From Chloracidobacterium sp. UBA7659 (lineage in GTDB: Bacteria > Acidobacteriota > Blastocatellia > Pyrinomonadales > Pyrinomonadaceae): a stretch of 12,736 nucleotides of DNA. The stretch covers positions 25,057-37,792 of the forward strand of contig DLHV01000076.1 of NCBI GenBank assembly GCA_002483395.1. The letters run 5' to 3'. The notes under the pieces are model-generated. The model did not search any database. It worked only from the letters and a program-made list of their open reading frames with translations, and had not been told where the DNA came from. The number at the start of each line of letters is the position of its first letter. Positions within the stretch are counted from its first letter, which is position 1. The translations under genes and the position numbers were made by a program. This document shows, one piece after another, positions 1 through 7,513 of this stretch.

Positions 1-1
1 A

Positions 2-541
2 TTCAAGAATTCTGCCGTTTTCTCCTTTCGCCTGGTCGAAGACGTGACGGACGTTTTGGCCGAGCCGTTTGAAATTAGACGCGGCATCGTGATTCCTCCC
101 GGAACGTATCGTTTCAACCGCCCGCGAGTTGAGTTCTTCAGCGACCAGAGCAAAAAGATCGTTTTCACAGGACGTTACAAATGGGGCGGATTCTATTCGG
201 GCGAGCGGGACGAATATTCCGCCGGGGTAACGTATCGCCCGAATAAACATTTGCTGTTCGATTTCGCCGATACCTACAACGATGTGCGGCTTCGGCAAGG
301 CAAATTCACGACCAATCTTTTCGCCGGCCGGGTCAACTATAACTTTTCCCGGAAACTGCTGACCTCGGCTTTGCTTCAACTCAACTCAGCCGCGCGAGTT
401 TCGGCACTCAATGTTCGACTCCGTTACATCTATCGACCCAACAGCGACTTTTTCATCATCTACAATCAGACAACGGGCAGCGGACTGGAGCGGCCGTCAT
501 ACAGCCTTCAAATGAAAATGACTTATAATTTTACCTTCTGA
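2..541 (+). CDS. DUF5916 outer-membrane protein, C-terminal part (5' truncated by window)
   Basis: The reading frame is open from base 2 to a TGA at 539-541, so only the last ~179 residues of a larger protein are present; the GTG at 44 is internal and not a real start. The visible part matches my memory of the C-terminal end of DUF5916 proteins, which usually carry an N-terminal family 9 carbohydrate-binding-like domain: a stretch with PPGTYRFNRPRVEF, then RYKWGGFYSGERDEYSAGVTY, a run of alternating hydrophobic/polar strands, and IYRPNSDFFIIYN near the end. The protein ends MTYNFTF, with the terminal Phe and alternating pattern typical of outer-membrane beta-barrels. Function is not established for the family; an outer-membrane location is inferred. 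It is convergent with the activase gene ending at 989. Confidence 0.8.
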   Translation, partial: FKNSAVFSFRLVEDVTDVLAEPFEIRRGIVIPPGTYRFNRPRVEFFSDQSKKIVFTGRYKWGGFYSGERDEYSAGVTYRPNKHLLFDFADTYNDVRLRQGKFTTNLFAGRVNYNFSRKLLTSALLQLNSAARVSALNVRLRYIYRPNSDFFIIYNQTTGSGLERPSYSLQMKMTYNFTF

Positions 542-988
542 AAGCCGGCAAGACGGCGCGCCGCGGCAGGATTCCCGCGAAATTGTTTCGGTTCGGCTGG
601 ATCCTGAGGCAGGCTTGTTACTAATAAGCGGTTTGTATCCTATAAAAGCGGGGGCATACTTGTGCGACGCGGGGCAAGTTATCCTGGTCTCCGATCGAAA
701 GAGCTCGCTCGACCCCTAAACGCGTTAATCAGGCGGTGCAAGTCGCCGCAGGCTTAATTAAGAGCGAGTATCCGTTTGCCACAATGAAAGGCAAAAATCC
801 CGGGCCTACAATGATGGCAAGAATTATGACTCCTCCAAATCTTTAGTGTTTCTTGAGTGCAGAACCGTGGTTTGGCGTCTTGATATTTCCGGCGCAGGGG
901 AGTCCTTTCCTGATAACGCGCGTGCCGAATGCAACTGTTCGGTGTGTCGAATTTCCCCCAAACTTTCGATCTCCAGTGAAGGTCTTCC
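542..988. other. Intergenic region with no recognisable gene
   Basis: About 450 bp between two convergent genes. Short ORFs here are out-of-frame shadows without family resemblance. I looked for a tRNA and for a hairpin followed by a T-run and found neither convincingly. Weak structures present are a GGCGCGCC palindrome near 555 and a GGCG/CGCC stem around 733-750. The region probably holds the termination signals of both flanking genes, but I cannot point to them. Confidence 0.5.
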
Positions 989-1675
989 TCAGTATAGAAC
1001 TATTCGACCTGTTCGACGAGTCTCGCAAAGATCGATCACTCTTTGATTGCCGCTTCCCGTCCATGCCCCGGCACCCCCTGCTAAGGCAACGACGTAGGGA
1101 CCATCGATCAGCATATCGATATCAGCGAGAACTTCGCCTATCGCCGGCTGGGTTTCCGCTTGTCGCGCGAGCGTTTCCAACGTATAGCCTGTGTAACAAA
1201 GAATATGCTTGCAACCGGCTCGACGAAGCTCTTTGACAAGTGCTAGCAGACTTTCAGATTGAGCAAACGGTTCTCCACCGAGAATGCTAACCCCATCACG
1301 CTCGAAGGACGGGTCAAGCAACTTTTCAGCAAGCGTCGTAACTGAGACCAGTTGTCCACTATCCGGGCTGTGTAGATGCGGCACCCAACATCCTTTGCAA
1401 GACAACGGACAAAACTGAAAGAGCGCCGAGCTGCGGCGGCCCGGCCCTTCGACAAGCGAGTTGTGATAGTAGCCAGCGATCCTTACACGAGCCTCTTCTG
1501 TTTGGATATCCGGCGTGATCGGCGCCGGGATAACATCGAGCGGGCGAGCACATCCGCATTCCTTACCTTCGCCTGCAATGGCAGCAAATTTATCCAGCAC
1601 ATCGGCAGACAGGTGTGAATGCTCCAGGAGCATAACCCCGTTTGTCGTATCGATCAGCATTGTCAGTTCGCTCAT
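989..1675 (-). CDS. NrdG-like 4Fe-4S/radical SAM activating protein (reconstituted copy)
   Basis: A 228-residue protein of the anaerobic ribonucleotide reductase activase-like radical SAM family. Cys89, Cys93 and Cys96 form the CxxxCxxC motif that holds the 4Fe-4S cluster and binds S-adenosylmethionine. GGEP lies at 133-136, and TGSGNQRVIDL at 206-216 matches the family's C-terminal GSxNQR signature; the preceding IDMLIDGPY is also typical. Residues 1-65 are an N-terminal extension not found in classical NrdG. The ATG at 1675 follows a strong AGGAG. No reductase gene is nearby, so the target is unlikely to be NrdD; the context suggests it serves the Ycf46/Ycf35-like operon. Codons 1-95 appear to lie on the recombinase element and the rest on the host side, so this may be a chimeric gene rebuilt by integration. 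Family assignment is confident; function and origin are inferred. Confidence 0.82.
   Translation of the reverse strand: MSELTMLIDTTNGVMLLEHSHLSADVLDKFAAIAGEGKECGCARPLDVIPAPITPDIQTEEARVRIAGYYHNSLVEGPGRRSSALFQFCPLSCKGCWVPHLHSPDSGQLVSVTTLAEKLLDPSFERDGVSILGGEPFAQSESLLALVKELRRAGCKHILCYTGYTLETLARQAETQPAIGEVLADIDMLIDGPYVVALAGGAGAWTGSGNQRVIDLCETRRTGRIVLY
1386..1397. other. Candidate downstream attachment junction of the element
   Basis: On the - strand the intact activase reads GGA TGT (Gly95-Cys96) at 1393-1388, the same codon position where the interrupted copy breaks. GGAT at 1393-1390 is the shared core. The sequence upstream in the gene would be element-borne and the sequence downstream would be host. 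Confidence 0.4.
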
Positions 1676-1700
1676 CGTTTCTCCTCTCGAACTTCTTTAT

Positions 1701-3881
1701 TCATCTAACTTCCTGCCGCCCGTTTTCGTTCAGGTACGCGATGTTGCGGTCCATGCCGTCGATGGCTGTCGTCAACTCTCTATATACTTCTTCTTTTCGC
1801 GATGAGGGCAGCTTTTCAGTAGCCAGCCCTCGCAACTCGATGAGATTCGCTCGTTGCCGTTTGAGAAGCGGCAGACTCTGCTTGTCGGGAATGAGGTTTG
1901 GACAACTCTGACACGACAAGCGTGTTTCGCACGGATGATATGCAGTAAGCCCGCACCAGCCTAAGCCGAGATCAACAAACAGCGATTCCCGCCATTCAAC
2001 CTGCGCGGCGATGTGAGCTTCCGGGGAGAGCAGCACCCTGATTTGCGCCGTCGCACGGTGTTCCTCATCGATCTGAGCAAACGCCGTCTCAAACTCCTGT
2101 CGAAGCAAAGGCGGCATCACCGCGGCATATCGCATCGTCATTGTCAGGTTTTTGTGGCCGAGCATCCGGCTGATCGACTCGATCCGCATCCCGCGTCGGC
2201 GCCACAATGTGGCAAGCGTGTGGCGAAACCAATGGCTTGTATAGCGCTGATCTGTTTTTGCGAGTCCGCATAGTTTAGTGATGCATGCATTCAGCATATG
2301 AGTGGTGAATGGCAGCCCACGCCATGCAAACAGATAGTCGGTAGGCTTGTTGGTGCGCTCGTCGAGAAAAGAGGGTTGTTGGCCGCGCACTTTCATCCAG
2401 TTGTCGATCGCGGTGACCACTTGCGGACGGACCGGGATCATTCGATCATTGCGGAGTTTGCCAACCGGAACCCTGAGCCAATGTGTCTGCTCACCCGTTT
2501 GCGGGTCGATTGCCGCCAACAGACATCCCGTATCAAGGCGACAGAGTTCACCGGCCCGTAACCCTGACTCGAAGAGCACGGCCAGGACAGCCTGTACCCT
2601 CTCAAATGGCGGCGGAAAGCGTGCCGCATTCACTTGTTCAAAAGTCAGACTCTCCAGTACGGCACCGAGTCGGTGCCAATCCTGGTCCGGGATCGTGCGC
2701 GGTAGCTCTTGATCGACGCGCGGCAAGTCGCCGCGAATCCAGAGCTTTCGGCGCGGACGTTCCGGGTAGTCGAGGGCATCGATCTGTTCGCAAAAGTTGC
2801 GGACGCAAGACAGCGTACGAACTTGATGCCACCTCGACACTGGCTGCCCGAAGTTGACAGTATGAAATTCGTGGCCGGCGTTGGTGTAGTCTCCGCATTG
2901 CATATCTTTCACCGCACGCTTAAAGGCTTCTATATGCTTACGTCGGAGATCCGCGATCGACTTCACCGACGGGTCAACCTCGCCGAGCCAGTCGCCAAAG
3001 CGGCGCAAGGAAACGCGATATGTCTGAATAGTCCCTGCCGCACGCACCGTTTGAAAATCGGCAAGAAATCGCGTGAATGTCTCCCGTATCTGCGGAGCGG
3101 TGCGTCCCCATGTAAAGTGGGGTGATGGATCAGCCAAGAATCGGGTCGCTGGGGCCTCCTTTAGATATCCCATTGCCCGTAAGACCTTCTCAATACGGAT
3201 GACACTCGCATTTGCGACTCGTTTTGACCTCTTCGTGAAATTACGCCAATTCTCTATATCGACTCTTGTGAGTTCGCCGAGATCGGTCTTCTTAGCGAGT
3301 ACGAGCATTGCTAAAAGAGCGCTCGTAACGCACTTATGGAGCGTCACCTTATCTTTGTAGCCGACATTGAGGGCGGCCGTCATAAAACGTTCGCTGATTT
3401 TGCGTGCACGATCTTTTCCGAGCCATTTCTCAGCGAGAACGCGGTGAAAGGTCTTATGGATCTCTTCGCTGTACGGTATGATTCCAAGAAAGAAAAGCGT
3501 TGAAGCGACAAGGTGCCACTTATCTTCTTGATTCCAGTGCCAAACCTTCGAGCGATCCTTTTCTCGCTCCAGCATCTCGCTTTTCCAGGCTCGAAGGCGT
3601 TCCCACTCGAATCCCCAGTAGGTACAGTCGAACTCTAACATCAGCTTGCCGCAAAAGTGCAGCGCTTCGCTGAAGGCGAAATGATGATAACGCGCCTGGC
3701 GATTGCGTACGCAATAGTGTACGAAGGCTTTTTTGAATGGATCGAACAACTCCGCAATCTGCTGTTTTTCCTTAGCGTCCCAACGTTTTGTGGCAAGGAG
3801 TTGTCGCTCCTTCTCGGTAAGAGTCAGGCGGTGTGCGGTGAAGTTGAACTCTGGCTTATTCGGACTGATCGGGGTACTCAT
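1701..3881 (-). CDS. Large tyrosine recombinase (TnpB-like), 726 aa
   Basis: A site-specific tyrosine recombinase/integrase. The catalytic set is visible: Arg442 (ESGLRAGEL), Lys475 (VGKLRNDR), His550 and Arg553 (SHWFRHT), His576 (MLGHKN) and the nucleophile Tyr585 (MRYA). Residues ~265-380 look like a core-binding SAM-like domain. Residues 1-260 are a long N-terminal extension I do not recognise. After the catalytic domain, Cys643, Cys651, Cys657 and Cys660 form a possible zinc-binding cluster followed by a charged helical tail; large integrases of Tn554 TnpB type have similar tails. The ATG at 3881 overlaps the stop of the 343-aa recombinase by 4 bases and is preceded by a G-rich ribosome binding site, so the pair is translationally coupled. 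It probably acts with the smaller recombinase in strand exchange. Confidence 0.85.
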   Translation of the reverse strand: MSTPISPNKPEFNFTAHRLTLTEKERQLLATKRWDAKEKQQIAELFDPFKKAFVHYCVRNRQARYHHFAFSEALHFCGKLMLEFDCTYWGFEWERLRAWKSEMLEREKDRSKVWHWNQEDKWHLVASTLFFLGIIPYSEEIHKTFHRVLAEKWLGKDRARKISERFMTAALNVGYKDKVTLHKCVTSALLAMLVLAKKTDLGELTRVDIENWRNFTKRSKRVANASVIRIEKVLRAMGYLKEAPATRFLADPSPHFTWGRTAPQIRETFTRFLADFQTVRAAGTIQTYRVSLRRFGDWLGEVDPSVKSIADLRRKHIEAFKRAVKDMQCGDYTNAGHEFHTVNFGQPVSRWHQVRTLSCVRNFCEQIDALDYPERPRRKLWIRGDLPRVDQELPRTIPDQDWHRLGAVLESLTFEQVNAARFPPPFERVQAVLAVLFESGLRAGELCRLDTGCLLAAIDPQTGEQTHWLRVPVGKLRNDRMIPVRPQVVTAIDNWMKVRGQQPSFLDERTNKPTDYLFAWRGLPFTTHMLNACITKLCGLAKTDQRYTSHWFRHTLATLWRRRGMRIESISRMLGHKNLTMTMRYAAVMPPLLRQEFETAFAQIDEEHRATAQIRVLLSPEAHIAAQVEWRESLFVDLGLGWCGLTAYHPCETRLSCQSCPNLIPDKQSLPLLKRQRANLIELRGLATEKLPSSRKEEVYRELTTAIDGMDRNIAYLNENGRQEVR

Positions 3882-4909
3882 TTCGTTCCCCCCTTACTAT
3901 CCTTGTCGGCATCTTCCGTGGACTTAGCTTTCGAAGTGTCCGCCATTGCCTGGCGGTACTCCCGCTGAAGGCGAGTATCCCGGACCTCGTTATAAATAAG
4001 CGTCGTCTCTATATGTCGATGACCAAGCTGTCTCTGTAGCGCGTCCATCGGCATCCCGGCTTCTGCCAGGTTCGTCGCGCAGGTATGACGAAAAGCGTGA
4101 GCATGAACGCGTGGCACACCGGCTCGCTTGCGGGCTTCTTCGCAAACATAGACCCAGGCCCGGTAACGAAATGGCTGGCCAAAGTTCCGCCTCCCGAGAC
4201 AGACAAAAACGTAGTCGTGGGTCAGAGAGGTCGGGCGTTCTATTCTGATGTAGTTCGAAAGTGCAGTGAGAGCTTCGTCACTTAGAGGAACGATACGGGA
4301 GTTGCGACTCTTGGAAGCATGAACCGTAACGCGCCGGCCCGCCCAGTGAATGTCCGGCATCTGTAGGGAGAGAGCTTCGCCGATCCGGACACCTCCGTCT
4401 TTCAGCAGCCATACGATCGCACGGTCGCGATGCTTTGTTGCGGTCAACTGCGAGACGAAGCGATCGATCTCGTCCGGCGAGAGTGTCTGCGGTCGAGAGC
4501 GGTCGTACCGAAGAAGCGCGGGTTGGCCCGAGACGATCCCAGCGGCAGTGCGTAACGTTCCTCCAATCGGAACAGGGTTGCGTTGAACACCCGTTTGTTC
4601 GGGCTCCAACATAAGAAACTCATACCACTGCCGGAGTGCGGAAAGACGCCGGACGAGTGTGCGTGCCCCAACTGTCTCTCCGCGACATGTCGGACGCTCA
4701 CGCTCCGTGCGAACACACTGGATAATATCGGTAGGCCGAGCAGTAAGAGCATTGATCCCGGCGTCGTTGCAGAACGCGAGCCATCGCACGAGATCCTGCC
4801 GGTATGCCCTCACAGTGTTGTAGGGACGTACGGTTGATAGATCCTCGACGAAACGCTCAAACCAAAATGAAGTATCAAAAGTGTGCTGTTTGTTGTTGGT
4901 GTCTTTCAT
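3878..4909 (-). CDS. Tyrosine recombinase (TnpA/XerC-like), 343 aa
   Basis: A phage-integrase-family recombinase with an N-terminal core-binding domain (about residues 12-115) and a catalytic domain (about 140-320). Catalytic residues seen are Arg175 (DGGVRIGEAL), Lys200 (ASKSRNSR), His271 and Arg274 (HAFRHT), His297 (LGHRH) and Tyr306 (LIYNEV). The C-terminal ~25 residues are charged and low in complexity. Length and order (a ~340-aa recombinase followed by a much larger one with an overlapping start) fit Tn554-type TnpA/TnpB. No clear Shine-Dalgarno precedes ATG 4909. The truncated activase frame runs over this start and stops at 4875, so expression may depend on reinitiation after that frame. 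It is the first gene of the proposed mobile element. Confidence 0.87.
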   Translation of the reverse strand: MKDTNNKQHTFDTSFWFERFVEDLSTVRPYNTVRAYRQDLVRWLAFCNDAGINALTARPTDIIQCVRTERERPTCRGETVGARTLVRRLSALRQWYEFLMLEPEQTGVQRNPVPIGGTLRTAAGIVSGQPALLRYDRSRPQTLSPDEIDRFVSQLTATKHRDRAIVWLLKDGGVRIGEALSLQMPDIHWAGRRVTVHASKSRNSRIVPLSDEALTALSNYIRIERPTSLTHDYVFVCLGRRNFGQPFRYRAWVYVCEEARKRAGVPRVHAHAFRHTCATNLAEAGMPMDALQRQLGHRHIETTLIYNEVRDTRLQREYRQAMADTSKAKSTEDADKDSKGGTK

Positions 4910-5264
4910 GGGCTAAATCATACTTCGCCCTTTCAAGACTGTAGATAAATCCCTGACAGCGAATCGAACACCCACTGACTTGAACCACACTCCGTCGTCC
5001 GGGACCGTCAACCGTCGAATGATGGTAAAAACGGTAAAGCCAAATAGAGAATTCGTCTGATTCAGTTTGCTTGGGTGACTTACATTGACGAGGGAGAACG
5101 GGTAAGTTTCTTCGCGAGTTTTCAGCCGGCTTAGCGCAGTTTATGTTCACTCGCGTACCAAGATCACCCGCAAGATCGTCAACGGCTTGTTTCGAGGCCT
5201 GCGAGATCTCAACGGTAACCCGCCCGACATCAGGTTCCAGTACGAAGACCATTTCGTTATTCAT
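4875..5264 (-). pseudogene. Truncated NrdG-like radical SAM activase, original 5' half interrupted by the element
   Basis: The host-side first half of the activase gene. ATG 5264 overlaps the end of the DUF2997 gene by 8 bases, as expected for an operon member. Residues 1-105 belong to the family: FYHHSTVDGPGRRS at 79-92 aligns with YYHNSLVEGPGRRS of the intact copy, followed by Cys99 and Cys103. The third cluster cysteine is missing: the frame reads CQGF at 103-106 and then 23 residues of unrelated sequence to a stop at 4875-4877. It therefore lacks the GGEP motif, the SAM-binding core and the C-terminal signature and cannot be an active radical SAM enzyme. In the motif region it matches the other copy at about 13 of 31 positions, so the two N-terminal halves are diverged homologues and not a recent duplication. 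Confidence 0.75.
4945..4956. other. Candidate upstream attachment junction of the element
   Basis: On the - strand, family homology ends at the Gly codon GGA (4952-4950) and is followed by TTT instead of a Cys codon. The bases GGAT here (ATCC on the + strand, 4949-4952) are shared with the other junction at 1390-1393. The shared core is very short, so the exact crossover cannot be fixed from one sequence. Confidence 0.4.
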
Positions 5265-5451
5265 TTAATCCCACTCGCCGTTTTGCGTGAGGCTTTACGT
5301 GAAACTCCTCCGTTTTCCGGTCGGTTGTCGGAGCTCCGAGTATCTGTTTCAGTTGGCGGGCTGTTTGCTCACAAGCCGGCCCCTGGATACCGTTGATCGT
5401 GGTATCGCACTTCCCGGTTTCCGTATCGATCGTGAATTCGATTTCAGGCAT
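5257..5451 (-). CDS. DUF2997 family protein, 64 aa
   Basis: A 64-residue acidic protein starting MPEIEFTIDTETG, with NGIQGPACEQTARQLKQILG in the middle. This is the layout of DUF2997, a small family of unknown function that often sits beside Ycf35/DUF1257 genes in cyanobacteria and other bacteria. The frame is open further upstream to 5748, but ATG 5451 is preceded by a good GAGGAAC site and begins exactly at the family start. It follows the DUF1257 stop by 17 bases and overlaps the activase start by 8 bases, so it is probably co-expressed with both. The fold and role are unknown; a small adaptor or carrier is one possibility, not shown by the sequence. Confidence 0.78.
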   Translation of the reverse strand: MPEIEFTIDTETGKCDTTINGIQGPACEQTARQLKQILGAPTTDRKTEEFHVKPHAKRRVGLNE

Positions 5452-5468
5452 GTCGTTCCTCTTCGAAT

Positions 5469-5867
5469 CTAGAATTTGACTCTTATCTTGATCGTCTTTC
5501 CGATCCGCTCTTTGACAAGCGTCCCGCCGAGTTTCCTGGCCATCTTTCGGGCGCCAGCTTCGTGATAGTGATTTTGCAGCCTCACAACGAAATCCTTGCC
5601 GAGACGATAGTCGAGGTCCATATCGTCGATCACAGCGACGTAGCCTGACGCTGTTTTTTGGAAACCGATATCGGCCAGAAAATGATGGCTTTTTACGTCC
5701 TTTCGCCGGACAATAATGTCCGCCGTGCGGGCGTTGCGTTTGTCCCAACCATCAAGTGGCAGATCCTTGCCTTGAATCACGATATTGAATCCGAAGTCAG
5801 CTAGTGCTTCGAGCAGCAGATCACCATTTGCAAACGACTGAGATTCGAATGTCATGTATTTACTCAT
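5469..5867 (-). CDS. DUF1257 (Ycf35-like) protein, 132 aa
   Basis: A 132-residue soluble protein with the Ycf35/DUF1257 pattern: ALADFGFN near residue 22, TADIIVRR near 49, FLADIGFQKTASGYVAVIDDMD at about 63-84, and YRLGKDFVVRLQNHYHEAGARKMARKLGG at about 87-115, ending in short beta strands. Ycf35 is encoded in some plastid genomes and widely in cyanobacteria; its biochemical role is not known to me. ATG 5867 follows a TTGAGG site and starts 12 bases after the AAA gene stop. Pairing with a Ycf46-like AAA protein, DUF2997 and an Fe-S activase repeats an association I recall from other genomes, suggesting one complex or pathway. Confidence 0.82.
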   Translation of the reverse strand: MSKYMTFESQSFANGDLLLEALADFGFNIVIQGKDLPLDGWDKRNARTADIIVRRKDVKSHHFLADIGFQKTASGYVAVIDDMDLDYRLGKDFVVRLQNHYHEAGARKMARKLGGTLVKERIGKTIKIRVKF

Positions 5868-5879
5868 AAATACCTCAAG

Positions 5880-7499
5880 TTAAAATTCGTAAACGCGATC
5901 GGGGCTCTGTCCCACGAGTTGAGAGCCTTCGATCTTTGCGGCCGCACCCTTTATATTGTTCCGCGCCCATTTGCGAATCTCTTCGATCTTCTCGCTCATC
6001 ATCTGGGCTGTCGGCGTCATGTTGTCTACAGCCTTGAGAATGTCTCGCGTTTCGGCGGAACGGTCGCCGTCGATAAAAGCTTCCAGCACTCCGTCCTTTA
6101 CCGCTCCTTCGATCTCGGCTCCGGAAAAGTCCTTACTTCGTTCGACGAGCTTTTCCAAGTCGAACTGGTTGGCATCGAGTTGTCTCTTTTTGAGATGGAC
6201 TCGGAATATCTCTCGACGATCCTCGCTTTCCGGAAGGTCAACAAAATGGATGTAAGAAAAACGTCCAATCCTGAACTGCTCGGACTCAAGCTCGCGAACA
6301 TCATTCGCGGTTGCGAAAACCAGAACATCGCGGTTGTCCTGCATCCAGTTCAGCAGGTACGAAATCGTTCGGGCCGTCTCACCACCATCGGTCTTGTTCG
6401 AGGACTTCATTCCAGAGACAGCCTTCTCGAACTCGCTGATTCCGAGAATTCCCTTGATCGTTCCTGCAATCGACAGTGCTCGCTTTATCGACATCGCAGA
6501 CGAGCCGATCACTCCGCCGCCTTCGCCCATTATCGAACCAAAATCAAGATCGAGAAGGGCACGATTGGTTATGCTAGACGCAACGCGCTTGCACAGATCC
6601 TTTCCGCATCCTGGAAGGCCGACTAATAGTATTCCTTTGCACGGCTCGACAAGTCGTGCCTTCGCTCGTGGGCTGAACGTGTACGCGGCCCTTTCCAAGA
6701 TTGCCCGAAGCGATTTGTAGCCACCCAGATTGCTAGCCGCCTCGGGATGGACATAAGTCAGCGAACCGCTACCGCGAATCACGTTCTTCTTCTCTTCGAG
6801 AATTACCTTTATAGAATCCTGATTCAGCCCATTGCAGCTAATAACAGCTTTTGCGATGACATTGCTTATCTCGCCAGCGGTCAGACCTAGCAGTGATTGG
6901 AGCAAAGCGGTCTGTGTTTCTGTTGTGAGATCGATATCGAGTCCATTAGACCTTAAGTTCTCAAGTTGCAGATCTATCGATTCTTCGATCTCACCTTCTT
7001 TCGGAAGATCCAATTCGATCTGCGTAACCTCTTTTTCAAGGGTTTTCAATTCAGGAAAGTTCGGACCGACGAACAGAACGGTCGCTTTGGTCGATTTTAG
7101 CTTCCAGGCTATTTCGCGAAGACGGCGAACGAGAAGCGGATCTTCCTGACCGTAAGGCGAAATGTAAGGAGCGTAGTCACACAAGAGAAAGATGCCGGTC
7201 TTCTGCTCGCTAATGTAACCAAGCACACTTTCGGGGTCATCGGTATCCCCAATCGAAACCGGAGTCTGCTGAAGGCCGTCTTTTGGATCGACGATTTTTT
7301 GCAGGCCTGACGGTCGGCTCCAAAAATAAAGCGGCTTCTCCTTATGCCGCTCATGGAAGACCAGATCGAGAAGAGCCTCTCGAACCCTGTCCTCCTCGTA
7401 GGTGTTGATAGCGATAAGCGGATAGCGTGCCCGGATCCTTATATCCAGCTCGTGCAGGAATTTCCGGATGCTGTCGGCATCGGTTTCTTTTTCAGTCAT
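5880..7499 (-). CDS. Ycf46-like AAA protein with degenerate Walker motifs
   Basis: A ~539-residue AAA-family protein. The N-terminal ~200 residues contain RARYPLIAINTYEEDRVREAL, the hallmark opening of Ycf46-type proteins. The AAA core starts near residue 255. Walker A reads GLPGCGKD (294-301), with Asp in place of the usual Thr/Ser after Lys. The Walker B region reads ILGISEFEK, with Ser355 where the magnesium-binding Asp is expected but Glu356 kept. Sensor-1-like FATAND (395-400) and the RIGRF arginine-finger-like segment (410-414) are present, followed by a helical lid. The frame could begin at GTG 7517, overlapping the upstream stop by 4 bases, but ATG 7499 has a GAGAG site a few bases upstream and is preferred. 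Possible roles are a remodelling ATPase or a nucleotide-sensing scaffold for the neighbouring DUF1257/DUF2997 proteins; both are inference. Confidence 0.82.
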   Translation of the reverse strand: MTEKETDADSIRKFLHELDIRIRARYPLIAINTYEEDRVREALLDLVFHERHKEKPLYFWSRPSGLQKIVDPKDGLQQTPVSIGDTDDPESVLGYISEQKTGIFLLCDYAPYISPYGQEDPLLVRRLREIAWKLKSTKATVLFVGPNFPELKTLEKEVTQIELDLPKEGEIEESIDLQLENLRSNGLDIDLTTETQTALLQSLLGLTAGEISNVIAKAVISCNGLNQDSIKVILEEKKNVIRGSGSLTYVHPEAASNLGGYKSLRAILERAAYTFSPRAKARLVEPCKGILLVGLPGCGKDLCKRVASSITNRALLDLDFGSIMGEGGGVIGSSAMSIKRALSIAGTIKGILGISEFEKAVSGMKSSNKTDGGETARTISYLLNWMQDNRDVLVFATANDVRELESEQFRIGRFSYIHFVDLPESEDRREIFRVHLKKRQLDANQFDLEKLVERSKDFSGAEIEGAVKDGVLEAFIDGDRSAETRDILKAVDNMTPTAQMMSEKIEEIRKWARNNIKGAAAKIEGSQLVGQSPDRVYEF

Positions 7500-7513
7500 G
7501 TTGCTCTCAAAGA

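Larger units (their letters stand above)
1391..4949 (-). mobile_element. Putative Tn554-like two-recombinase integrative element carrying a replacement 5' half of its target gene
   Basis: The interval holds two overlapping tyrosine recombinase genes and the first ~95 codons of an NrdG-like gene. At the upstream edge (near 4950) a host NrdG-like gene stops matching its family directly after the second Cys and following Gln-Gly of CxxxCxxC. At the downstream edge (near 1391) a complete homologue passes through exactly the same codon. The most economical reading is insertion at the conserved motif with restoration of the 3' half by an element-borne 5' half. Tn554-type elements also carry overlapping tyrosine recombinase genes and insert site-specifically in a coding gene (radC), with a short core and no long target duplication. 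No third tnpC-like gene, resistance or other cargo is seen. Ends are estimated from protein homology and could be off by several bases. Confidence 0.6.

Noticed and set aside
660..770. Possible tRNA or small structured RNA
   Set aside because: Some short stems occur, but there is no T-loop GTTCRA, no cloverleaf and no CCA end.
989..1675. Annotation as the genuine anaerobic ribonucleotide reductase activase NrdG
   Set aside because: No NrdD gene is adjacent, the N-terminal extension is atypical, and the gene belongs to the DUF1257/DUF2997 operon context.
5452..5748. Upstream extension of the DUF2997 frame
   Set aside because: The extra ~99 codons overlap the DUF1257 gene and are basic and unlike the family; ATG 5451 has a good ribosome binding site and fits the family start.
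5919..6626. 235-codon + strand open frame
   Set aside because: It is fully antisense to the AAA core, whose motifs are clear; composition and lack of any family pattern mark it as a shadow.
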